The translations under genes and the position numbers were made by a program. From the NCBI RefSeq assembly GCF_041956535.1, contig NW_027192207.1, positions 64,810 through 128,809 on the forward strand: 64,000 nucleotides of DNA, written 5' to 3'. The stretch is from Calcarisporiella thermophila CBS 279.70. Taxonomy: Eukaryota; Calcarisporiellomycota. Numbering within the stretch: the first letter of the stretch is position 1; every line of letters starts with the position of its first letter. The notes beneath the pieces are model-generated. The model saw nothing but the letters and a program-made list of their open reading frames with translations, was not told the origin of the DNA and searched no databases. Of this stretch, positions 9,219 to 18,701 are shown in pieces.

Positions 9219-11757
9219 ATGGCAGATTCCTCGGTATGTATTTTATTAGAATCGCACTGCTGTTTCCCTAACGTGTTCATTGCTTTTTTCTTTATAAAAG
9301 CAACTCATCAATGAGGTTATTCCTTTTATGCTTGCGACCCAACTTAAACAAGCCATTCGAATAATCAATGACAAGCTTGGGGCAAATATAAAACTCACAG
9401 GAAAAAAAGAATCGCTTATAATTCGCGTAGCGCAATACCTACAGGCGGTCAAAACTAATGAAGCGGAATTTGCACAATGCAGGGAAGCAATATTCCTGGT
9501 GTCTGATAGGGTATATCCTGACTAATTTTTCATTATTTAGCGAGTTTTATTGATGTTTTACTTTCTCTCGAATGAATAGGCAGAGTCAATTATAGATGAT
9601 ACGGCCTCTACAACAAGTAAGCGCTCAGCTCGGCTTCGCTCGCGAAAACAAGATACTGATACCGAGAGCATGAAAGATGAGGTGGGTAGAATTGTATCTT
9701 AGTGATATATTAATATGCACTTATGAATTGTGTTCCCAATAGACTGATTCAATAATGTCAGAATCAGTTGCGGGTGATATTTATTCAAGTAATAAACCTA
9801 CGACACGGGGTCGTGGGCGAAAAAATGCTAAAAAACAAACCGCGGTGGATGCAGAAAGTTTAATTGACGAGGTATAGAGTAGTCAATAAAGTGATTAGAC
9901 ACTATTTGATTATTTATTTTTGGTCGCTTATTTTCTAGACTGAATCGGTAATGACGGAGACCGCTATAGATGACAGTGCTTCAACCACAGGCCGAGCAAC
10001 CCGTGCGCGTTCGAGAAAAAAGGTCCCAGCGAAAAAAATGCAAGGAGTAGAGACTGAAAGTGTAGCCGATGAGGTTAGCGCCCTATTCTGCAGAAGGGTA
10101 GTTAAAGAAGAATGTTAACCCTATTGTTATTTCCATTGATACTCAGTATGAATCTCTTGTTGATGAGATCCCTCCTATTACGAAGAAGCGAGCCACTCGT
10201 TCTCGTGGGCGAAAACATCTGGATGATACCGAGAGTATTGCAGATGTACGTGATTGCCTTTATCCTAGAAATGTCTTTGTAGAGTTTTTATAATATGTAA
10301 CTCTCTTCCTTTCTTAGAATGAGTCTGTTGCCGATGAGGTGGCTTCAATATCTAACAAACGGACTACGCGAGCACGTGAGCGAAAGAATGCTTCAGCAGC
10401 AGAAAAATATGAGACTATGGACACTGATAGTGTTGACGAGGTATATACTCATAGCGTCGGAATAATGATCAAAAGTAGCTTTAGGTTAATTTTTATGTTA
10501 TTACCTTCAAGACCGCGTCGGTAATGACGACTGATATTACATCTGTACCAAATAAGCGTCCTCCAAGAACTCGAAAGCGAAGGCAGGAGGAAGAAGAAGT
10601 GAAACCAGATAATCCACCCGTTAATGAAATAGACGAGGTCAGTATTATTTCCCGGGATCTCTATGTATTTTTGTATAGTCCTAATTATTTTATATACTAT
10701 ATAAATAGATATGGGAAGAAGTCAAACCACTACGAAAAACACATGCCCGGACATACAAGGGACGTAAACGAGTTAAGAAGGACGAGGAGCTAGAATCAAT
10801 AGTGGAAGAGGTGTGGTATACTTATCATTTTTAAAACCAGCGCTTATTTAAACTTTTAAATCTGAATATTGGACACAGAGCGTAGCGGATGATGAATCAA
10901 TTGTCCCCCCGGAAGACGTCAAATCACCTAAACATCGTTCCCGCACAGGGCGTGCTGTTGCTACTGCAGAGCGGAGAGGAAAAACACGCGCAAAGAAGGC
11001 TCCATCATCTAAAAACGAATCTGCGACAGCAGAGGAGAAAGTCGATACAATAGAAGATGACCTGGTATCCGTTGCCGCGTCTGAGGATGTACAAAGTGTA
11101 GCGTCTGCTGCTAGTCGACCGCGGAGGGAGGGTCGAACAAGAAAAGAACGAGCACCGAAAATCGCTACGATAGCAGAGGAGTCAGAAACTCTGAAAGATG
11201 AAATAGAATCAATTGCACCATCGGAGAAGGATTTGCCAGTCACTGCCCCAGAGTCCGCAACTGGAAAAAGTAGGACAAATCGGGGAGGTGGCAGAGGTAA
11301 GAAGATAGCACAACCTAAAATCGCGGCTATTGCAGAAGAAGACCTGAACAGAACGGAGGAGGACAAAGAAGTCGAAGAAAGATTTAATCAAGTCGAAGTG
11401 AATGGGGTCAAGAAGGGTCAGTTAACACTTTCTGCGGGTGAAACACCCTTGAAACCATCGAAAACCACAACGCAAACAACAACGCCGCTCCCTTCTGCTC
11501 GTCTCGAGGAAAGATCACAGCAAAACAACGATGGGTACGATCCAAATCTCGCTAATTTCTCGCCCGAACTCGTGAGACTACCCATTCCCGTCGTGCTCTC
11601 TTCAGAGGAATCAAAACTGACTGTGGAGCAGTATTATCGCCAAAGATTGGAAAAACAAGTGGAGCGTTTGCGCGAGTTGGGAGACCAGATAGTGGTGCAT
11701 TTCAGAGAAGAGAGTGAAAAGCTCCGAAATGCAATCCTACAGATTCCCACGATTTAA
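9219..11757 (+). CDS. SAP-like N-terminus plus array of exon-encoded acidic/basic repeats (unrecognised protein)
   Basis: Ten exons close in frame: 9219-9233, 9301-9510, 9580-9681, 9743-9871, 9939-10073, 10147-10245, 10318-10440, 10512-10637, 10709-10810, 10879-11757 (639 aa). Every intron is phase 0. Exon 2 encodes a helical segment (LKQAIRIINDKLG, TGKKESLIIRVAQYL) that resembles a SAP-type DNA-binding fold. Exons 3-9 (33-45 codons each) each encode one unit: an acidic head such as TESVM, a basic core such as KRATRSRGRK or KRTTRARERK, and an acidic tail such as TESVADE. The last exon continues with degenerate copies. It ends in a charged, probably coiled-coil segment (LTVEQYYRQRLEKQVERLRE). 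Composition and SAP-like start suggest a nuclear or chromatin protein; the R-x-T and R-x-S sites could be basophilic kinase targets. No known family is recognised. Confidence 0.8.
9580..10810 (+). repeat. Seven tandem symmetric (phase 0-0) repeat exons
   Basis: Exons 3-9 of the gene above form an array in which exon boundaries coincide with repeat boundaries. Most units end in a DE or EE pair directly before the donor, and several start with T/N/Y-E-S or a close variant after the acceptor. Introns are about 60-75 nt. Units 4, 5 and 7 (9743, 9939, 10318) are the most alike. Units 8 and 9 are the most divergent. Confidence 0.75.
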
Positions 11758-12111
11758 TTTAATATCAGTGCGATGGCTTTATTATCTTCTTACAAATACT
11801 CCATAATTGCAGTTCATATTTTATTATAGTCGATTTTCTTATACAGTATTGTGTATTCCTTCTTTCCACTTCTTTCCAAGTCTGTATCAATATCATGTAA
11901 TGTGCTGGTTTTACGCTGATTTTTTTGAATCATATTCAACAATCACTAAATTTGATAAAATCTCTATGATGCCAAATTGTATTTAGAGAAGGGTTATAAG
12001 TAAGATAAACTAATTTTAAATATTCTAATAGTAAGATAAACTATTAGAATATTTAAAATTAGGCCGTGTGCGTGCCAATTTTTTTCAAAATTTTAGCTCT
12101 TGACACATTCA
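11758..12111. other. Intergenic / FOL3 5' region
   Basis: AT-rich spacer of 354 bp. It carries the 3' end of the repeat-exon gene and the promoter of the dihydrofolate synthetase gene. The only structured element is the inverted repeat at 12011-12061. Confidence 0.5.
12011..12061. repeat. Perfect 21-bp inverted repeat (hairpin), 50 bp upstream of FOL3 ATG
   Basis: Left arm 12011-12031 and right arm 12041-12061 are perfectly complementary with a 9-nt loop (TAAGATAAA). The loop sequence also occurs directly before the left arm (12001-12009), so the element looks like a short direct repeat plus inversion. It could be the relic of a small inverted-repeat element or a 5'-UTR hairpin. Confidence 0.85.
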
Positions 12112-13383
12112 ATGTCCATTACACTTGGCCTCGAACGCATAGCAACCCTCTTGAAAGTGCTTGGGAATCCACACCTTCGCTTGCAGGTTATTCATGTTGC
12201 CGGCACCAATGGTAAGGGTTCAGTCTGCGCATACATTGATAATATCTTGCGGCGGGCTGGTTATCGAGTCGGCCGTTTCAATTCTCCGCACCTCCTCGAA
12301 GCACGCGATTCCATTCGTATTAATGGTGAGGCCCTTGATCGAGTCGCCTATCAAAATTTGCACGATGAGATAGCCGATGCATGCAGGCGTGCATCTCTCG
12401 ACGCAAGTCCCTTTGAGCGTTTGGCGGCAGCTGCGTTTGCTTGCTTCGAGCGCCGACAAGTAGAGGTTGCAGTAGTGGAAGTTGGAATGGGAGGAAGGCT
12501 AGACGCAACCAATGTCTTTCCTATGCCCTTACTAAGCGTTATCACTTCTATTGCCATGGATCACTCCGCATTTCTTGGTGGGACAATCTCTGCTATTGCG
12601 CGTGAGAAAGCAGGCATCATGCGACATAATGGGATCGTCGTCATTGCACCGCAGCGCGAAGAAAATGCAAGAATGGTGCTAGAAGAATGTGCAAGAGAAT
12701 TCGAGTGTCAAAAATATATGGTGCAGCCTGCAGTGTCTATAGGACGAGATGGATGGGCGGAAACAACTGTATTGGGAGGCAAGAAGCTTAGCTATCCTCT
12801 CACGCTACACGGAAAGTTTCAGCTGGAGAATACAGCTACGGCGGTAGTTGCCCTCGATTGCCTCCGTCGAACGCATGCATCCGTTTTCGGGCGAATAACC
12901 GATGAACATATCGTAGATGGATTACGAACAACGCGGTGGCCTGGCCGATTGGATTGGGTGTGTAGTGATAAATTCGGGAAAGTCCTCGTCGATGGAGCGC
13001 ATAACCCAGCTGCTGCAATGGCTCTGCGCGAGTTTGTGGACCAAGAGCTTGTGCGTATGGGTAAAAAGGGCGGAGTAAAATGGATCGTAGGAGCAACCCA
13101 AGGAAAGGATGTTAATGAACTATTACAGCTTCTTGTTCGTGAAGGGGATTCACTCTGCGCGGTTGGGTTTTCACAACCGGAGGGAATGCCCTGGATTCAG
13201 TGCGTAAGCCCAGAAGATATTACACGGTCAGCGCCAGCGGGATCACGGGTTAATTCAGCAGCGTCGCTCGAGGAAGCCCTTGCCACTGAAGCTAAGGAAG
13301 ATGATAGCATGCTTGTGCTCTGTGGCTCCCTCTATCTTGTTTCTGATTTTTATCGTCTTGTTGGTCTAGACAATCAATTATGA
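12112..13383 (+). CDS. FOL3: Dihydrofolate synthetase / folylpolyglutamate synthase-like
   Basis: Intronless gene of 423 aa from the ATG at 12112. An upstream TTG extends the frame by only four codons and is not used. Mur-ligase-type family features are present: ATP-binding loop HVAGTNGKGSVCAYID, GMGGRLDATNVF, LHGKFQLENTATAV, and VDGAHNPAAAMAL near the C-terminal domain. The opening pattern GLERIATLLKVLGNPHL resembles fungal FOL3, which adds glutamate to dihydropteroate. MET7-type folylpolyglutamate synthases start differently. It acts in folate biosynthesis in the cytosol or mitochondrion. Single-exon structure is unusual here, where most genes are intron-rich. A perfect hairpin lies 50 bp upstream and may affect its transcription or translation. 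Confidence 0.88.
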   Translation: MSITLGLERIATLLKVLGNPHLRLQVIHVAGTNGKGSVCAYIDNILRRAGYRVGRFNSPHLLEARDSIRINGEALDRVAYQNLHDEIADACRRASLDASPFERLAAAAFACFERRQVEVAVVEVGMGGRLDATNVFPMPLLSVITSIAMDHSAFLGGTISAIAREKAGIMRHNGIVVIAPQREENARMVLEECAREFECQKYMVQPAVSIGRDGWAETTVLGGKKLSYPLTLHGKFQLENTATAVVALDCLRRTHASVFGRITDEHIVDGLRTTRWPGRLDWVCSDKFGKVLVDGAHNPAAAMALREFVDQELVRMGKKGGVKWIVGATQGKDVNELLQLLVREGDSLCAVGFSQPEGMPWIQCVSPEDITRSAPAGSRVNSAASLEEALATEAKEDDSMLVLCGSLYLVSDFYRLVGLDNQL

Positions 13384-13467
13384 AGTTGCGTGCAATTGCA
13401 AGCATGTATATTTATTAAAAATACAGGATATATTAATATCAAGATGAATTGATGAGGATTGAGATGA

Positions 13468-13835
13468 TTAGCCCTTGAACTGTTGAAGAACTCTCTGGTA
13501 GTAAAAGAATCATATAAAATTAGCGCCTCTTTTAATACAACATACGAAGCTAAGTGTGCTTACATCGAGAGCAGTATTAATATGATTTGCTCTTATCACG
13601 TTCTCTTTAGACTGGGATGCATCTATGCTCGCCTCTGTTGCTAAGCGTTTCAGAAAAAGAACATAGTCAAGGTAGATCTATAATGGAGAAAGTAGATCAG
13701 AAAAAAAAATAACGCGAAATGTAAAAGATTTACGGTGTAAGCTACCATAACATCTGCATTTTTACTTAGCTGCGACTTTGGCTGATGAGCCTTTATGATT
13801 TTACGGAGAGTTGAACGTGGATAGAGTCGCGTCAT
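13468..13835 (-). CDS. CENPW: CENP-W-like histone-fold protein of the inner kinetochore
   Basis: Three short exons on the minus strand: 13746-13835, 13564-13677, 13468-13494, joining to 76 aa. Introns are 68 and 69 nt with clean GT-AG ends and phase 0 joins. The start YPRSTLRKIIKAHQP and the core LFLKRLATEASIDASQS, then ANHINTALDVSQ-like helix ending RVLQQFKG, follow the CENP-W/CBF-NF-Y histone fold: helix, loop, long helix with LAxEA, short C-terminal helix. Human CENP-W is 88 aa, so the length fits. CENP-W pairs with CENP-T in the CCAN at centromeres. The assignment rests on short motifs, so another small histone-fold subunit is possible, but the K/R-rich start and short tail favour CENP-W. 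Confidence 0.78.
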
Positions 13836-14176
13836 TAAGGTATTATATTTTTGACCAGAAGCCCAGTTGCGAACGAATATCTGAATTTGTGACTGTAATA
13901 CATATGCACAAGATGGACAATTTTAGCTTCTTTGCCTTTTTTTTTAAACACATAATCTTTCGAGCTTCGAAGATCATCCACTTCATTCCTTCTCTTTATT
14001 TCAACTTATCGCTCTCGCTTTTGTAAACTGTAGTGCAATCTGCACTGAGTCATGTCATCTCCACTTAATTCTGCTACAATTAACAGACAAGATACTGGAT
14101 CTCCTAAAGGCATTTTCGATATTTTTACTTTATTCACACTTAATATCAACTGACAAGTTCCCAAATAACAGACAGA

Positions 14177-17100
14177 ATCGTGCTAACCCCCGAGGAAAAA
14201 CACGTATACGGTCAGCTATGGAAACATGCCGCTAAGGAAGGACGCAATCTTCTCTCAGGGCAAGATGCTGTTCCCTTCTTTTCTAAATCAGGTCTTTCGC
14301 AAGATATTTTAGGAGAAGTAAAATAGTGTTATCGAAATATGAACCTCTTTTTTCTTATGCTGATTATATTGGTTACCATGACAGATTTGGCAGCTCTCCG
14401 ATGCAGATGGTAAGGGCAGTTTGGATCCACAAGGGTTCAGCATTGCGCTTCGTCTGATTGGACACGCACAGAACAATCGGTTACCAAGTGCTGCTCTTAT
14501 ACATATAGGTATGTATTTAGTGCTCGCAATGTGATGTAGTGGAAATATGTAAAATGCTTTATCTTTTCAATTAGATGGCCCATTGCCCAAAATTGAAGGT
14601 GTAGCAATTACACCACTATCAACTCCTTTAGAAACTCGAATCGAAAGTCCCAAAACACGACCCATTGTTCAGATAGAACCGTTGTCCTCTATTTCACCCA
14701 AGGATCGTGCGAAGTATTTGGAGATGTTTGAGAAAACTAACCCGGTCAATGGCCTGCTTGATGGTAATTAAAGTGATGCTCTGTAATATTACTTTCGCAT
14801 TTACCCCCATAATCCTCGGTATTATAAATAGGTGAAAAAGCTAAAGGGATTTTTATGAAATCCAAGCTACCTCTTGAAACGCTTGCTCAGATTTGGAATC
14901 TCGCGGATGTGCGCAAATCCGGAAGCCTTAACCAAACCGAATTTATCATCGCAATGTATTTCATTTACCGTATCCTTGATGGCACTATCAAGACACTGCC
15001 CAGTCAACTCCCGCCCTCGATTTTGGCCTCAGCGCAAGGCTCTACACCTTCTTCTCCCACTGCGCCTGCGCCTCCCAATATCAACCGTCATTCAACGATG
15101 CCACTCCCTCAAGTTGTCCGCCACTCAACAGGGACTCCACCCAGTGCGACGCGCCACTTTTCCACTTACAGCCCACTACAGCGCCAGTTGACAGGGAGCC
15201 TATTCCCATCCTCTGCTTCAATTAACGCTAATTTGACCGACTTCGATAAACCAGAGTGGGATGTCACATCGGAGGAAAAGCAGAAATATGACAAACTCTT
15301 TGATAATATTGACACAGCAAAAAGCGGCTTTATTAGCGGTAAATGTCGTGGAATAGGTGACAGGTGGTTGGAATGGATTTATTAATTTATTTTAATAGGA
15401 AACGATGCGGTTAAGTTTTTCCTTAGTTCAAAACTCCCTGAGCACGTTCTTTATCGAATCTGGTAAAGCGGGTTTTTGAATACACATCACTGCAAACACT
15501 CACAATCATGTTAATTGAAATTTTTTCAGGGATTTGTCCGATATTAACAAGACTGGAAGACTGAGTCGCGAGGAATTTGCTGTTGCAATGCATTTAATAC
15601 ACAAAAAGTTAAGTGGTGTTGATCTACCTGAGAGCTTACCGCCTACTCTTGTTCCCCTATCCATGCGTCCATCTAAAGGTACATTGATCTATCTATTTCG
15701 AGCCCCAGCAGTAAAGAATGAAACTTATCTGGTAATTTAGAAATTCCAAAAATACCTGGTTTACCGCCTGTGCCCAGTTCACGGGCATCCATGTTTGGTC
15801 GATCAACTTCAATGCGACTTTCTCGCAGCGTATCGAGTAGTTCAGGTTCTCAGACTGATTTCTTCTCATCGTCAAACGAGGTTCCAAACTCTCAACCACA
15901 AGGTTTTTGCTTTGTATAGTGCAAATTAGAAGCATGCAAATAACTTATTATTATTGTAGTGCAAAACTCTGGCTCGCTACTTGACGACCCACCACTCCTC
16001 GGTGATTTTGAGATCAACACCAAGATCACGAATGCCAACTTGGAGATTCACAACATGCAGAATCAGCTTAACTCCATCAGCAATGCTGCGAGCGAGGCTA
16101 AGGGCAAACGTGCGAACCTCGAGAGAAATCTCAGCTTACTTGCATCGCAGAGAAATGACCTCTCTCTACGCTTATCTCAAGTACGAGCCCTTTACGATGC
16201 TGAAGTCAAGCTGATCCAAGAACTGGAGACCAATTTAAATGGGGAACAGCAATCTGTCCAGCAGCTTATGCAAGAGGTGTCAACGTCAGAGCAAGCATAT
16301 GCGGAGGCAATGGAGCAAAAAGAATCCTTGCTCACTAATCTGCAGAACGCACGAAATGAAATCGACCAGTTGAAACAACGCCTTAAGCGCGTAAACGAAG
16401 ATACAATAATTACACGAGAGGAAACGGAGCGATTGCGGCGAGAAGAAAGTCGCCAAGAAAAACTTGTTAACGTAATGCGAGGACAGTTATCAAGCGCAGA
16501 AGAGCAACTGGAGAAAGCCCAGGGCGTGTTAAAGGATGCTCGGGAACAGCAGATGAGGGCGCGGGAGGCAGAGATCGGGTCACCAATACATACCTCAGAC
16601 ACACTAAGAGAGAATCCATTTGCCAGCCAGAGTAATCATAGCTCTAACGGGGCTTGGAATAATCCTTTTGAAAGCGGGCCTGCAGAATCGCAATTTGCAT
16701 CTTTCCCTACCTATACAGGCAATAGCTCTGCTGGGAATATAGATACAGTTACCGAAAAGGCTGAAAATACCCATTCAAGACGTATCAGCCCACAGACAAC
16801 AGGAAGCTTCCACTCCACCTCTAGCCAGCTTCCACAATTCTCGGAAGTCATTGAGAATGATCCATTCGAGACAAAGAAGGAGGATGTTCAACAGTCTCCG
16901 GAAGTCTCCTCTTCACTATTGACTTCGTTCGGAAAAATGGACATGGTGGATACTCCAGACCACATTGAAGAAAAGGAATTCCAATTCAATACCTCTAAGC
17001 AACAAGTAAAAGATAAAGACGAGCAAGCGAAATTTGATGTAGACGATCCGTTCTCCCAGTTCGGAAAACAGCCTACCTCTTCTAAGGATTTTGATGATGC

Positions 17101-18409
17101 CTTTGACACTTTCCCCGCTCCATCGGAGTTTGCTGTGGAATTTCCAGAAGTCGGCTTCCCTTCAGCTAATGGCGGGAATGGGGATGCATTTGGATTTGAG
17201 GATAGCTTCACACCAGAGACGGGAAATGCAAAATTTGAGAATTCATTCTTTGAGGCTCAGCCCATCGGAGGCGTGAAATTTGAAACGCAAACCGAGGAAA
17301 GCATAGACGATAAGAATATTTCACTTGCTGAGACAACGGAGGCGGATAAAAATTTGGCTTCAAATGAAGAGTACGTTAGCATTGAAGATAAAGATATTCC
17401 CTCCGATATTGCGCAGGACTCGGCGCCTCTAGAGAACGCCAACGAGACAATTCCGATGGAAGATACTACTACGGCCACCATCGAGCCCCTCATCCCTGAG
17501 AATACTGTTAATCATGCAGTCACAGAAGCTACGCCGCCCCCTGCAGATGAGGCCCCGTGTGCTTCGAAGGACAAGTCCGATGAACAGGAGACTGAACAAC
17601 CACCACCTCCACTACCAGAAAACTCCAAACCTAGTCCTAGTTCTAGTGGAAACGAGGATACTCAGCCAATTGCATCTACTGAAGAGTCTGCAAAGCTTGA
17701 AAATCTACATCCCACAACTGAGTCGACTACTAATATTGAAGAAACAGCCAAGTCTGAGGAAGTGGCGGATGAACAATCTGTCGTTACAAGTGCAGCTGAG
17801 CAATCTAATGGGTCAGAGCCTAACAATACTCAGCACCCTACTTCTTCTTCCGACAAACAAGCTGAAACAATATCAACAGCCGGGAATGTGACCACCGCCT
17901 TTGACGACGAATTTGATGCAATGTTCAGAGATCTTCCGGCCGCTAAAACAGAAGCCTTCGATGCCGCTTTCGATGCGGGTTTCGATGTGGAATTTAACCC
18001 CACATTTGACACAGCATTTGATGTAGCTTTTCCTGCTGCTTCTGGCTTTACTGAAACCTCCACTAAGGATCTGGACACTGTGTTTGGAGCAGCCAATGGA
18101 AACACTGTCAATAGCAATTCCGTTGGGCCTGAAGCTGATTTTGGATTTGATGATTCTTTCAGCACCCCTTTTACGCAGCCTCCCAAACATGAAGAGCCTG
18201 CACATCCGCATCCGCAAGCGCAGGAGGAGCAACAACAAGAGCTACAGCAAGAGCAGAATCAAGAGAACAATAACAACGCTGAGGACGCGGACATTTTGAA
18301 AGAGCTGGTGGCAATGGGATTTTCTCGCGCCCAAGCTATCGAAGCCTTGGAGAAAAACAACTATGACCCTGTGAAAGCCACCAACTTTTTGTTAGATAAA
18401 AGCAATTGA
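14177..18409 (+). CDS. EDE1: EH-domain/UBA endocytic scaffold (Ede1/Eps15-like); first exon not placed
   Basis: Exons recognised: about 14177-14317, 14385-14508, 14575-14763, 14832-15338, 15399-15462, 15530-15678, 15741-15902, 15960-18409 (at least 1261 aa). Phases agree at every join. The initiator exon is unresolved: an ATG at 14052 meets a stop without a good donor. Three EH domains are present: [13 protein letters not shown]..., [13 protein letters not shown]..., and [13 protein letters not shown]..., each with LS/AD-x-D/N-x-x-G-x-L calcium-like loops. A long coiled coil follows (about 16020-16570), then NPF motifs (NPFASQ, NNPFES) and DPF motifs (DPFETK, DPFSQF), a Phe/Asp-rich repeat near 17950-18040, a Gln-rich stretch and a C-terminal UBA ([20 protein letters not shown]). 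Ede1 starts clathrin-coated sites and binds ubiquitinated cargo. Confidence 0.9.
17890..18165 (+). repeat. Phe/Asp-rich short repeats in the EDE1 tail
   Basis: Within the last EDE1 exon the protein shows repeated F-D-x-A/E-F units, such as [13 protein letters not shown] and FDTAFDVAF, plus FGFDDSF further on. These resemble low-affinity adaptor-binding or phase-separation-prone aromatic/acidic repeats rather than a folded domain. Confidence 0.6.
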
Positions 18410-18701
18410 GGTTCTTTTTTATAAATACTATTTACTTTTATTTTTAATACCGCTCTTTATTTCGTTGCCCCTTCCCCCTCTTCACAAATCAAATCCGATC
18501 TTTGCATGGAAATGCTTCTAAATATTTTTTGTTTTTAAATATTATCTGTACTATTTATCCTTCTTTATCCCTTTTTTTTCCCTGCTCCTCTAGCGATTAC
18601 ATTCATACAAATATAAATCGAGTTTATGTAATGATGTACCAGTCCCAAAAAAAACAAGAGGAAAAAAAATAAAACAAAAAAAAACAAAACAAAATGTTGT
18701 A

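Noticed and set aside
14052-14172. ATG at 14052 as the EDE1 start
   Set aside because: The frame reaches a stop before the first EH exon and no good donor lies between, so the initiator exon was left open.
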